NCBI GenBank assembly: GCA_027021385.1
Contig: JALUUL010000069.1
Location: 1 to 64,000 of the forward strand
Direction: 5' to 3'
Source of the DNA: Planctomycetota bacterium
Lineage (GTDB): Bacteria; Planctomycetota; UBA1135; GCA-002748355
Length of the DNA stretch: 64,000 bases
The translations under genes and the position numbers were made by a program. The notes under the pieces are model-generated. The model was not told the origin of the DNA, searched no databases, and saw only the letters and a list, made by a program, of their open reading frames with translations. Position 1 is the first letter of the stretch; every line of letters begins with the position of its first letter. Of the stretch, positions 35,734 to 43,763 are shown in pieces.

Positions 35734-37092
35734 TCATGTCGTCCTCCGTTCGCCGTCGCTTCCGATGACGATGCGCTCGTCGTTCACGCGCCTGGCCTTG
35801 AGTTCGAAGCGGGGGAGGCTTCCGGTCTCGACCCGGCGGACTCCGATCCGGAGTCCCTCGTGGGCTTCGCGGAGCTTTTCGGCCAGCCGGGTCTGCAATC
35901 CCTCCGTTCCGTCCGGGGAGGAGGGGATCTCGACCAGGACTTCGATCTCGTCCCGGATTCCCTCGGCGGTGAAGAGATGGATCTGGAACTCGTCGATCTC
36001 CGGGAACTCGCGGACGATGGCCTCGATCGCCCGGGGATAGACGTTTGTGCCGCGCACGAGCTTCATGTCGTCGACCCTGCCCCGGATCCCTCCCTCGTAG
36101 ATGTCGAAGGTCCGGCCGCAGGAGCAGCGGGAGGCCGGAATCCGGACGACGAGGTCGCGGGTGCGGTAGCGGAGGATCGGGAGGAACCCGCGCCCGAAGG
36201 ATGTGACGACGCGCTCCCCCATCTCTCCGTAGGGGACGGGCTCGCCGGAATCGGGGTCGAGGACCTCCTCGAGGAAGTGGTTCTCGAGAATATGCGCGCC
36301 CCCCGGCTGACGGTCGCATTCGAACATCATGATCGTGCCGAGTTCGGTCATCCCTGCCGTGTCTCCGGCCTTCGCTCCCCATTGCTCCTCGAGGAGGGCC
36401 TTCGTCGCCGGGATCGAGCCCGCGGGCTCGCCGGAGAGGATCAGGCGCTCCACGGGCCCTCCGGGCAGATCGAGGCCGAGTTCGCGGGCCTCCTGCGCCA
36501 TGCGCAGCGCGTAGGTCGGGGTCGAGCAGACGACCGTGACCTCCATGTCGAAGATCTGGCGCACCCGGGCGGCCGTCGTCATGTTGCCTCCCGGGAGGAC
36601 GAGGCAGCCGATCTTCTCGCAGGCGTAGTGCGCCCCCCAGAACCCGACGAAGGTCCCGTAACTGAACGCGAAGAAGACCCGGTCCTCGGGCCGGACTCCG
36701 AAGGCCCAGAAGCCGTGGCACCAGCACTCCGCGATCCATTCCCAGTCCTTCCTGCCGTCGAGGACCCGGATCGGGGTGCGCCCGGTCGTGCCCGAGGTCA
36801 TGTGGTAGCGGATCGCCTCCTCGGGCGGCGCCGCGAGGAAGGGGCCGAAGGGCGGCTCGGCGCATTGGGCCTCCATCCACTCGTCACGGGTCATGAAGGG
36901 GAGTCTTCGGAGGTCGTCCGGGGTCCTCAGGTCCTCGGGGCGGACTCCGGCCCTCAGGAGGCGGTCCGCGTGCCAGGGAACGCGTTCGACCGCCCAGGCC
37001 GCGGCCCGGCGGAGCTTTGCGAACTGGAGCGCCTCGAGTTCCTCCCGCGGAAGGGTCTCCTGCCTCGGGTTCCAGTAGGGGGATCGATCCAT
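35734..37092 (-). CDS. Phenylacetate-CoA-ligase-like (PaaK-type) acid:CoA ligase
   Basis: A 452-residue adenylate-forming enzyme that activates an aromatic acid with ATP and CoA. Motifs are the P-loop-like TSGTTGRTPIRV (about 113-124), AGMTELGTIM in place of the usual A5 region, YRTRDLV (A7 Asp) and RGRVDDMKLVRGTNVYP (A8 and following). A cysteine pair in SRCSCGRTF is typical of PaaK-type zinc-binding ligases. Its neighbours (RidA, enoyl-CoA hydratase, SDR and, 2.4 kb away, acyl-CoA dehydrogenase) suggest 2-aminobenzoate or salicylate-like substrates rather than phenylacetate. That substrate call is inference; family identity is firm. Confidence 0.9.
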   Translation of the reverse strand: MDRSPYWNPRQETLPREELEALQFAKLRRAAAWAVERVPWHADRLLRAGVRPEDLRTPDDLRRLPFMTRDEWMEAQCAEPPFGPFLAAPPEEAIRYHMTSGTTGRTPIRVLDGRKDWEWIAECWCHGFWAFGVRPEDRVFFAFSYGTFVGFWGAHYACEKIGCLVLPGGNMTTAARVRQIFDMEVTVVCSTPTYALRMAQEARELGLDLPGGPVERLILSGEPAGSIPATKALLEEQWGAKAGDTAGMTELGTIMMFECDRQPGGAHILENHFLEEVLDPDSGEPVPYGEMGERVVTSFGRGFLPILRYRTRDLVVRIPASRCSCGRTFDIYEGGIRGRVDDMKLVRGTNVYPRAIEAIVREFPEIDEFQIHLFTAEGIRDEIEVLVEIPSSPDGTEGLQTRLAEKLREAHEGLRIGVRRVETGSLPRFELKARRVNDERIVIGSDGERRTT

Positions 37093-37120
37093 GCGCCGTG
37101 ACTCCGTCTCGATGGGGCCT

Positions 37121-37141
37121 CCGCTCCGCCGGGCGGAGCGG
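37121..37141 (-). terminator. Hairpin between RidA and the CoA ligase
   Basis: A perfect inverted repeat, CCGCTCCGCC (37121-37130) and GGCGGAGCGG (37132-37141), lies 29 bases before the ligase ATG and about 90 bases after the RidA stop. There is no U-tract. It could be an internal terminator, attenuator or processing site that lowers or separates ligase expression from the upstream genes. Confidence 0.45.
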
Positions 37142-37229
37142 AGAGGGAGCCTACCGCGAATCGATCGCGATTTCAGGCGAGAGAGGGATCGGCCACTCCA
37201 GGCGGGGGAACTCGGTCGCCGGGCCCCGT

Positions 37230-37640
37230 TCAATCGGGGACGACGGCGATCGACATGATCTCGACCTTGGCCTTGGCGTCGAAGAGACCCTTGATCTCGA
37301 AGAGGGCCATCGCGGGGTAGTGCTTGCCGAGCCGGCGCTGCCACACCGCCGCCAGTTCGCGGAGAGAGTTCCGGTACTCCTCGGCGTCGGTCACGAAGAG
37401 CTGCATCTGGACGAGGTGCCGGGGTTCGGCCCCGGCCGCCTCGAGGGCCCGGGAGAGGTTGTCGAGGGCGACTCCGAACTGCTCGACCAGGGTCTCGCCG
37501 ACGATCGAACCGTCCTGTGCCTGGGCCGCCTGTCCGCCGAAGTAGATCGTGCGCCCCTTCGAGGGGAGGACGATGTGGGAAAAACCTTTCGCAGGGGAGA
37601 GGTTCGCGGGATTCAGGAGTTCGTGCGGCGTATCGGGCAT
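37230..37640 (-). CDS. RidA-family deaminase
   Basis: A 136-residue YjgF/YER057c/UK114 protein, which hydrolyses enamine/imine intermediates and so releases ammonia. Family features are IYFGGQAAQ near residue 35, VALDNLSRALEAAGA, HLVQMQLFVTD and the end PAMALFEIKGLFDAKAKVEIMSI. The usual catalytic Arg near the end (R in xRxEVE) is replaced by AKAKVEI, as in several pathway-associated RidA subgroups. In 2-aminobenzoyl-CoA clusters a RidA gene sits beside the hydratase and SDR as here. A role as a deaminase on a CoA-bound enamine is inference. Confidence 0.9.
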   Translation of the reverse strand: MPDTPHELLNPANLSPAKGFSHIVLPSKGRTIYFGGQAAQAQDGSIVGETLVEQFGVALDNLSRALEAAGAEPRHLVQMQLFVTDAEEYRNSLRELAAVWQRRLGKHYPAMALFEIKGLFDAKAKVEIMSIAVVPD

Positions 37641-37679
37641 CGTTTCTCCGTTTCGTTCGATGGGGGAAGGGGGCGGGAT

Positions 37680-38510
37680 TCAGCGGCCGGTCCATTCCGC
37701 CTTGCGTTTCGCACAGAAGGCGCTGTGGAAGACCTCGAAGTCCCGCCCGCGCATCAGGTGGGCCTGGATCGTCGCGTCCATCTCGATCGACGAGGCCAGG
37801 TCCATGTCGAGTTCGCGGGTCAGCATCCTCTTCGTCGCGGCCAGGGCCTCCGTGGGACCCGAGGCCAGGCGGCGGGCGAGGGCGGTGACGGCCCGTTCCA
37901 GGGCGGCTTTCTCGGGAAGGACCTCGTAGACCAACCCCAGGGAGTCGGCCGTCTCCGCGTCGATCGTGTCGCCGAGCATCAGGATCTCGGTGGCTTTCGA
38001 GAGTCCGACGAGCCGGGGAAGGAGATAGGCGGCTCCCATGTCCGCGCCGGAGAGGCCGACCTTGACGAAGAGCGGTGCGATCTTCGCGTCCGCGGTCATC
38101 AGCCGGAAGTCCGCAGCTAGGGCGAGGACGGCACCGGCGCCGGCCGCGACGCCCTGGATCGAGGCCAGGATCGGAATCGGGAGGTTCCGCATGCCCTCGA
38201 TGACCGCCCCGGTCATCCTCGTGAAGGCCAGTTGGTCCTTTCCGTCCATCTTCAGGAGTTGGCCGATGATCTCGTGGACGTCGCCTCCCGAACAAAACGA
38301 CGTCCCTTCCCCTCGGAGGATCAGGACCCGGGCTTCACGGTCCCATTTCGGAAGTTCGGCCATCAGGTCCCGGAGGTCCGCGTAGACCTCGAAGGTCAGG
38401 GCGTTCAGCCGTTCCGGTCTCGTGAAGGTCAGGGTCGCGATTCCCCCCTCGAGGTCCAGGTCGAAATGGCGCCAGGGTTCCCCGGGCTTCCTGGATGCGT
38501 GGAAACTCAT
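37680..38510 (-). CDS. Enoyl-CoA hydratase/isomerase, aminobenzoyl-CoA-pathway type
   Basis: A 276-residue crotonase-fold enzyme. The oxyanion-hole elements are SFCSGGDVHEIIGQL and QGVAAGAGAVLALAADFRL; the active-site region VGLSGADMGAAYLLPRLVG follows. The GGDVHEIIG plus AFTRMTGAV combination is what I recall for the hydratase beside salicylyl-CoA 5-hydroxylase or 2-aminobenzoyl-CoA monooxygenase genes. GGAGGAG precedes the ATG. It sits between the SDR (20 bases upstream) and RidA (39 bases downstream), so the genes are one operon. Probably hydrates a dearomatised CoA ester. Confidence 0.9.
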   Translation of the reverse strand: MSFHASRKPGEPWRHFDLDLEGGIATLTFTRPERLNALTFEVYADLRDLMAELPKWDREARVLILRGEGTSFCSGGDVHEIIGQLLKMDGKDQLAFTRMTGAVIEGMRNLPIPILASIQGVAAGAGAVLALAADFRLMTADAKIAPLFVKVGLSGADMGAAYLLPRLVGLSKATEILMLGDTIDAETADSLGLVYEVLPEKAALERAVTALARRLASGPTEALAATKRMLTRELDMDLASSIEMDATIQAHLMRGRDFEVFHSAFCAKRKAEWTGR

Positions 38511-38529
38511 CTTCTCCTCCTTCGCGGAG

Positions 38530-39282
38530 TCAACCCCCGCAGCCGTCCAGCACGATCGTGCGTCCGTTCATCGAGCCCTCCGCGTCGGTCGCGCAGAAGA
38601 CGACCGCGCGGGCGACCTCCCCGGGTTCCAGGAGTCTGCCGAGCAGGGAACCCGCGGTCAGGTCCGCCTCGGCCTCCTCGGGGCCGCGGCCCGTGGCCTC
38701 GACGATGCGGCGGATGCTCTCCTCGGTCATGCGCGTCCGCACGAAGGTCGGGCAGACCGCGTTGACGGTGATCCCGGTCCCCTGCGTCTCGGCTGCGAGC
38801 GCGCGCATGAGCCCGAGCATCGCGTGCTTGGAGGCGCTGTATGCGCTCGTGTAGGCGTAGCCGCGAAGCCCCGCGGTTGAGGCGAGCATGACGATGCGCC
38901 CGAACCCTCGTTCCTTCATCCCCGGGAGGACCGCCCGGGAGCACAGGAAGGCGCCGGTTGCGTTCACGTCGAGAAGGTCCCGCCAAGCCTCGAGGGTCTG
39001 GCGGCCGATCGGCGCCGCGTCCGCCCGGCCGGCGTTGTTGACGAGGACATCGACCGGACCGAAGGCCTCGAAGGCACGTTCGACGGCGAGTTCGTCCCGA
39101 ACGTCGAAGCGGAGGCTTTCCAGGCGATCCGCCGGAGCGGCGAGGGCGGCCCGTGCCTCCTCGAGCGCCTCGGGGTCGCGGCCCGCGATCCCGACCCGAA
39201 AGCCCTCCGCGAGGAGAGCTTTCGCGATCGCGCGTCCGATCCCTCCGCTTCCTCCGGTGACGACCGCGGTCCGCCCTTCCAC
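38530..39282 (-). CDS. SDR-family NAD(P)-dependent hydroxyacyl-CoA dehydrogenase
   Basis: A 250-residue classical short-chain dehydrogenase. The cofactor motif is TGGSGGIGRAIAKAL (9-23), then NNAGRADAAPIG, catalytic Ser in MLASTAGLRGYAY and YSASK (Tyr-x-x-x-Lys). An insertion after NAVCPTFVRTRM (RRIVEATGRGPEEAEADL) is like that of SDRs from 2-aminobenzoyl-CoA clusters. The start is a GTG, one base after the cupin stop. It likely oxidises or reduces the hydroxyacyl-CoA made by the neighbouring hydratase; FabG-like activity is the alternative. Confidence 0.9.
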   Translation of the reverse strand: MEGRTAVVTGGSGGIGRAIAKALLAEGFRVGIAGRDPEALEEARAALAAPADRLESLRFDVRDELAVERAFEAFGPVDVLVNNAGRADAAPIGRQTLEAWRDLLDVNATGAFLCSRAVLPGMKERGFGRIVMLASTAGLRGYAYTSAYSASKHAMLGLMRALAAETQGTGITVNAVCPTFVRTRMTEESIRRIVEATGRGPEEAEADLTAGSLLGRLLEPGEVARAVVFCATDAEGSMNGRTIVLDGCGG

Positions 39283-39283
39283 G

Positions 39284-39790
39284 TCAATCCACCCGGAAGG
39301 GAGTGTCGGGTTCGTCCTCGTGCCGGATCTCGTCGATCGGATCCTTCTTCCCCTCGCCGGCGAAGAGCCGGTTCGGAAGGTTGATGACCGCGCCCATCGA
39401 GGTCCGGTTCACGCATTTGTAGGCGTGGACGACCCCCTTCGGGATCAACACCGAGGCCGGGTGGTCCTGGCCCACGAAGGCGACGATCCGGTTCCAGAAG
39501 GTCGGCGAATCGGGGCGGTTGTCCCAGAGGCAGAGCTTGAAGTTGCCGGGGCCGATGAAGCAGAAGAGATCCGCCTGGTCCTCGTGTTCATGGGGGCCGC
39601 GGGTCACCCCGGGTTCCGTCAGCGAAATGTAGCTCATGACCGGGCGGAACTCCTGATCGGGGAGTTCGTCGTTCCGCCAGAGCTCGGCGAGCCAGCCCCT
39701 TTCGTCGACGAACTTGCGCAGGGGTTTGATCTCGACGCCCTCGATCGGGCCTTTCTGGAACGGTCGGTCCGGGAAGTCGTGGTTGGCCAT
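39284..39790 (-). CDS. RmlC-like cupin, dTDP-4-dehydrorhamnose 3,5-epimerase family
   Basis: A 168-residue cupin. Matching features are KFVDERGWLAELWRNDEL, then SYISLTEPGVTRGPHEH (with the cupin His pair), DLFCFIGPGNFKLCLWDNR and the second cupin motif SVLIPKGVVHAYKC. It lacks other rml genes beside it, so it may be a sugar epimerase of the RfbC subgroup or a recruited cupin. Its start lies 25 bases from a G17 homopolymer (C17 on its coding strand) that separates it from mutS. Translation runs straight into the SDR (one base gap). Confidence 0.82.
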   Translation of the reverse strand: MANHDFPDRPFQKGPIEGVEIKPLRKFVDERGWLAELWRNDELPDQEFRPVMSYISLTEPGVTRGPHEHEDQADLFCFIGPGNFKLCLWDNRPDSPTFWNRIVAFVGQDHPASVLIPKGVVHAYKCVNRTSMGAVINLPNRLFAGEGKKDPIDEIRHEDEPDTPFRVD

Positions 39791-39815
39791 CGCGTGGATC
39801 CTTCGTCGGGGTGGA

Positions 39816-39832
39816 GGGGGGGGGGGGGGGGG
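39816..39832. repeat. G17 homopolymer tract between mutS and the cupin gene
   Basis: Seventeen consecutive G residues (C on the strand of the flanking genes) occupy part of the 58-base gap between the mutS stop and the cupin ATG. The run lies 26-42 bases upstream of the start codon. Tracts of this length are slippage-prone and can alter promoter or leader spacing. The length may also be a sequencing artefact. Confidence 0.85.
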
Positions 39833-39848
39833 CCATGCCCCGCCCGGT

Positions 39849-42482
39849 TCAGGGGGAAGGGGAATCCCCGCCGGCGAACTTCTCCTTCAGCTCGCGCAGC
39901 TTGAGGAGCGCGTCCATCGGCGAGAGGTTGTCGGGGTCCAGCTTCGAGAGTTCGTCCAGGAGGCGTTCGGAAGGGGGGCGGAAGAGTTCGAGCTGCCGCA
40001 TCCTGGGGCGGCTCCCGCGCCGGACCAATCCAGGTTTCAGGGCCTCGCCCTCCTCCTCGAGCCGAAGCAGGATCTCCTCGGCCCGTTCCAGGACGTTCCT
40101 GCCGATTCCGGCGAGGCGGGCGACGTGGAGGCCGTAGGACTTGTCGGTACCCCCCTCCTGGATGCGGTGGAGGAAGACGATCTCGTCCCCCCATTCGCGA
40201 ACCGCGACGTGCTGGTTGTGAATGCCGCGGAAGAGGCCCGCCATCGCGGTCATCTGGTGGTAGTGCGTCGCGAACAGGGTCCTGCAGCCGAGGTCCTCGT
40301 GGAGGGCCTCGCAGATCGCCCAGGCCAGCGAGAGGCCGTCGTAGGTGCTCGTGCCCCTTCCGACCTCGTCCAGAATGACGAGGGAGCGCCGGCGGGCGTG
40401 GTGGAGGATGTTCGCGGTCTCGGTCATCTCGACCATGAAGGTCGAGCTTCCCCTGGCGATGTCGTCCGCAGCGCCGACCCGGGTGAAGATGCGGTCGACG
40501 AGGCCGATCCTGGCTTCACGAGCGGGGACGAAGGAACCGATCTGCGCAAGGAGGACGAGCAGGGCGTTCTGGCGGATCCAGGTCGACTTCCCGGCCATGT
40601 TCGGGCCGGTCAGGATGACGAGGCTCCTCTCGGGGGGATCGAGTTCGGTATCGTTCGGGACGAAGGGCTCTCCTTCGAGGGCCGCTTCCAGGACCGGATG
40701 TCTGCCGTCCCGGATCCGGAGAACGAGGCTCTCGTCGACGACCGGCCGGCACCAGGCGCGCTCGACCGCGATCTCGGCGAGCGCGGTCACGAAGTCGACC
40801 TCGGCCACCGCCTCGGAGGCGTCGAGGATGCGGGCGACGCCCGCGGCCAGATCCTCCCGAAGGGCGGAGAAGAGGTTGTATTCGAGGTCCCGCGCCATCT
40901 CCTCGCTCTTCAGGACCTTCGTCTCGAACTCCTTCAACTCCTGAGTGACGTAGCGTTCGGCGTTCTTGATCGTCTGCTTGCGGACGTAGCGGGCGGGGAC
41001 GAGGGCCGGGTCCGTGCTTCGAGGCAGCTCGATGTAGTAGCCGAAGACCTTGTTGAATCCGATCCGGAGGTTCGCGAGGCCCGTCCGTTCGATCTCGTCC
41101 GCCTGGAATCGGGCGATCCAGTCCTTCCCCTCGCGGCCGATCGAGCGGAGTTCGTCGAGTTCGGGATCGAAGCCCTCCCGGATCAGCCCGCCCTCCCGAA
41201 GGGTCACGGGCGGTTCGTCGACGAGGCAGGCGGCGATCCGGGACGCGAGGTCGGAGAGATCGTCCCAGGACGCTCCGCGTTCCTTCAGGATCTCGGATTC
41301 GGCGGAGGCGAGGTGATCTCCCAGTGCGGGAAGCCTCTCGAAGCTCTGGCGGAGACCGACGAGGTCGCGGGCGTTCGCGCGGCCGGTACAGAGGCGGGCG
41401 GTCAGCCGTTCGAGGTCCTGGATCCGCGCGAGGGCCTCGCGGATCGCGGCGCGTAGGGAGGGCTTCTCGACGCACTCGGCGATGCCCTCCTGCGCGCGGA
41501 GGATCGGTGTCAGGTCCTTGAAGGGGGCGAGGAGCCTGTCCCGCATGAGGCGGGCCCCCATCGGGGTCTTCGTGCGGTCGATGTGGTGGAGGAGGGAGCC
41601 CTCGCGGCCGCCATCCCGCTGCGTGCGGACGAGTTCCAGACTGCGCCGGGTCGCCCGGTCGAGGAGCATGCGGTTTCCGCGCTGGAAGACCCGCAGGCGG
41701 CGGATGTGTCCGAGGGTCGTGCGTTGCGTCTCTTGAACGTATCTGAGCAGGGCTCCGGCCGCGGCGACGGCCGCCGGCATGCGCTCGGGATCGATCCCGA
41801 AGCCCTCGAGGGTCCTCGTGCCGAAGAACTCCCGCAGATCGCGGGAGGCCGAGTCCGTATCGAAGTCGAAGGAGGGACAGCGACGGAGGGGGACGTCCCT
41901 GAGGAAGGGGAGGGCCTCCTCGACCTCGCCGTCGCGGTTTTCGGGAAGGAGGAGTTCGGCGGGTTCGATGCGGCCGAGTTCGTCCGGGACCTTCTCCGGT
42001 TCGACCTCCGTGATCAGGAAGGCGCCGGTGCTGAGATCGAGCCAGGCGAGCCCCGCGCGATCCCGGCGGCGACAGAGGGCCGCCAGGTGGTTCGGACTGC
42101 GGTCGTCGAGCACGCCCTCTTCCGTCAGGGTTCCCGGGGTCACGATCCGGACGACCTTGCGGTCGACCAGCCCCTTGGCCTCCCTCGGATCCTCGACCTG
42201 CTCGCAGACGGCCACCCGTTTGCCGGCGCGGATCAGGCGGACGAGATAGTTCTGGGCAGCGCGCACCGGCACCCCGGCCATCGGGATCGCGTTCTCCCCC
42301 TTCTGGCGCGAGGTCAGCGTGATGCCGAGGAGGCGCGCGGCCTCCCGGGCGTCGTCATGGAACATCTCGTAGAAGTCCCCCATCCTGTAGAAGAGGATCG
42401 CGTCGGGATGCTCGCGCTTGATGGCCAAGTATTGGGCCATCATCGGGGTCTCGTCGGGATTGTTGGACTTCTTCGTGCTCAC
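39849..42482 (-). CDS. mutS: DNA mismatch repair protein MutS
   Basis: An 877-residue mismatch-recognition ATPase. The mismatch-binding N-terminal domain has [17 protein letters not shown] (Phe-x-Glu, about 28-44). Connector, lever and clamp domains follow. The ATPase has Walker [14 protein letters not shown] near residue 625, STFMVEMTE, Walker [21 protein letters not shown] and the C-terminal ATHYHQM. The C-terminal tail ([16 protein letters not shown]) contains the short helical oligomerisation segment. Size is normal. It shares the minus strand with thiI and the desulfurase upstream (48-base gap). Confidence 0.97.
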   Translation of the reverse strand: MSTKKSNNPDETPMMAQYLAIKREHPDAILFYRMGDFYEMFHDDAREAARLLGITLTSRQKGENAIPMAGVPVRAAQNYLVRLIRAGKRVAVCEQVEDPREAKGLVDRKVVRIVTPGTLTEEGVLDDRSPNHLAALCRRRDRAGLAWLDLSTGAFLITEVEPEKVPDELGRIEPAELLLPENRDGEVEEALPFLRDVPLRRCPSFDFDTDSASRDLREFFGTRTLEGFGIDPERMPAAVAAAGALLRYVQETQRTTLGHIRRLRVFQRGNRMLLDRATRRSLELVRTQRDGGREGSLLHHIDRTKTPMGARLMRDRLLAPFKDLTPILRAQEGIAECVEKPSLRAAIREALARIQDLERLTARLCTGRANARDLVGLRQSFERLPALGDHLASAESEILKERGASWDDLSDLASRIAACLVDEPPVTLREGGLIREGFDPELDELRSIGREGKDWIARFQADEIERTGLANLRIGFNKVFGYYIELPRSTDPALVPARYVRKQTIKNAERYVTQELKEFETKVLKSEEMARDLEYNLFSALREDLAAGVARILDASEAVAEVDFVTALAEIAVERAWCRPVVDESLVLRIRDGRHPVLEAALEGEPFVPNDTELDPPERSLVILTGPNMAGKSTWIRQNALLVLLAQIGSFVPAREARIGLVDRIFTRVGAADDIARGSSTFMVEMTETANILHHARRRSLVILDEVGRGTSTYDGLSLAWAICEALHEDLGCRTLFATHYHQMTAMAGLFRGIHNQHVAVREWGDEIVFLHRIQEGGTDKSYGLHVARLAGIGRNVLERAEEILLRLEEEGEALKPGLVRRGSRPRMRQLELFRPPSERLLDELSKLDPDNLSPMDALLKLRELKEKFAGGDSPSP

Positions 42483-42530
42483 GCAGGAGATCCGGCCGGA
42501 GGACGGAGGAGGGGGACGCGGGAAGGGCGG

Positions 42531-43763
42531 TCATCTTGCCGGGCCGCCGCCGGGGGATCCACCGGGCCCGGGCGGGGCGTCCAGGTCGAGTTCACGAAGG
42601 TTCTCGAGGGCCCCGGCCGTGAGCCCCTCGAGGTCCAGGCCCGCCTCGAGGGCGGCGGCGGTCTCCGCCTTTCCGGCCGTGGCCGGGGACCTCGGCTGGA
42701 AAAGGGTGCAACAGTCCTCGTAGGGTTCGATGCTCGTCTCGTAGGTTCCGATGCGACGGGCCAGGGCGATCGTCTCCTCCTTGTCGAGGCCGACGAGGGG
42801 GCGGAACACCGGAAGATCCGCAGCAGCGGCGTGGACGACCCTGAGATTCGCGAGGGTCTGGCTCGCGACCTGGCCGAGGCTGTCACCGGTGACGAGGGCC
42901 CCGAGACGCCTTCGGGAGGCGAGCGCCCCCGCGATGCGCATCATGAAACGCCGGTAGAGGAGCGTCCGGTAGCTCTCGCCCCGCCGGGCCCGGAGGACCT
43001 TCTGGATCTCGGCGAAGGGGCAGACGAAGACCTTCGTACCCCCCTGCCAGGAGTCGAGGATGCGCGCGAGACGGCGGACCTTCTCGAGGCTTCCGGGGCC
43101 GGTGAAGGGGCTGGAGTCGAAGTGCAGGAACTCGACCCGGCATCCGCGCTTCATCATCATCCAGGAAGCCACGGGGGAGTCGATCCCGCCGGAAAGCAGG
43201 CTCAAGACCCTTCCCTCCGAGCCGACCGGGAGCCCCCCCGATCCCGGGATCTTCTCGAGGAAGACGAAGGCCCCCTCCTCGCGGATCTCGATGCCGAGTT
43301 CGAGTTCGGGCGCGTCGAGGTCGACCTTCAGCCCGGGATGGGCTTCGAGCACGCGCGCGCCGACCTCCGCGGCGAAGGGACCCGAGCGGATCGGGAAGCG
43401 CTTGTCGGCCCGGCGGACCCTGACGGCGAAGGTCCGGGGCGCGGCCTCTTCGAGGCGCCTTTCGAGAAGCTTCAGGGCCGCCTGCTCGAGGGCCGCCGGC
43501 TCGGCGGGGACGCGCGAGGCGGGGCTCGCGTTCGCGACTCCGAAGACCCTCGCCGCGAGACGGGCGGTCTTGCGGGGGTCCCGGGGATCCAGGAGGTAGA
43601 AGCGTCCGTGCCGTTTCTCGATCCTCGGAGCCTCGCCCAGGGCGTGTTCGAGGGCCAGACGGAGATTCCGACGGAGGATCTTCTCGAAGCGGCGGCGGTT
43701 TCCGCCCTTCAGGGAGAGTTCGCCGGGCCTTACGAGGACGCAGTCCGGTGTCGGGCTCTTCAT
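42531..43763 (-). CDS. thiI: tRNA 4-thiouridine synthetase ThiI, short form
   Basis: A 410-residue PP-loop enzyme that makes 4-thiouridine in tRNA and often supplies sulfur for thiamine. It has an N-terminal ferredoxin-like start (VRPGELSLKGGNRRRFEKIL), a THUMP domain (about 70-170) and the PP-loop SGGIDSPVAS (191-200). It lacks the C-terminal rhodanese domain of the E. coli enzyme, ending soon after YEDCCTLFQPRSPAT. Sulfur must therefore come directly from a dedicated desulfurase, which is exactly the next gene upstream (ATGA overlap). The same thiI plus NifS-like pairing is known in Bacillus. Confidence 0.94.
   Translation of the reverse strand: MKSPTPDCVLVRPGELSLKGGNRRRFEKILRRNLRLALEHALGEAPRIEKRHGRFYLLDPRDPRKTARLAARVFGVANASPASRVPAEPAALEQAALKLLERRLEEAAPRTFAVRVRRADKRFPIRSGPFAAEVGARVLEAHPGLKVDLDAPELELGIEIREEGAFVFLEKIPGSGGLPVGSEGRVLSLLSGGIDSPVASWMMMKRGCRVEFLHFDSSPFTGPGSLEKVRRLARILDSWQGGTKVFVCPFAEIQKVLRARRGESYRTLLYRRFMMRIAGALASRRRLGALVTGDSLGQVASQTLANLRVVHAAAADLPVFRPLVGLDKEETIALARRIGTYETSIEPYEDCCTLFQPRSPATAGKAETAAALEAGLDLEGLTAGALENLRELDLDAPPGPGGSPGGGPAR

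Noticed and set aside
39284-39790. 3-hydroxyanthranilate 3,4-dioxygenase as identity of the cupin
   Set aside because: It would fit the aminoaromatic neighbours, but the RGPHEH and CLWDNR motifs and overall layout fit RmlC-type epimerases, not the dioxygenase.
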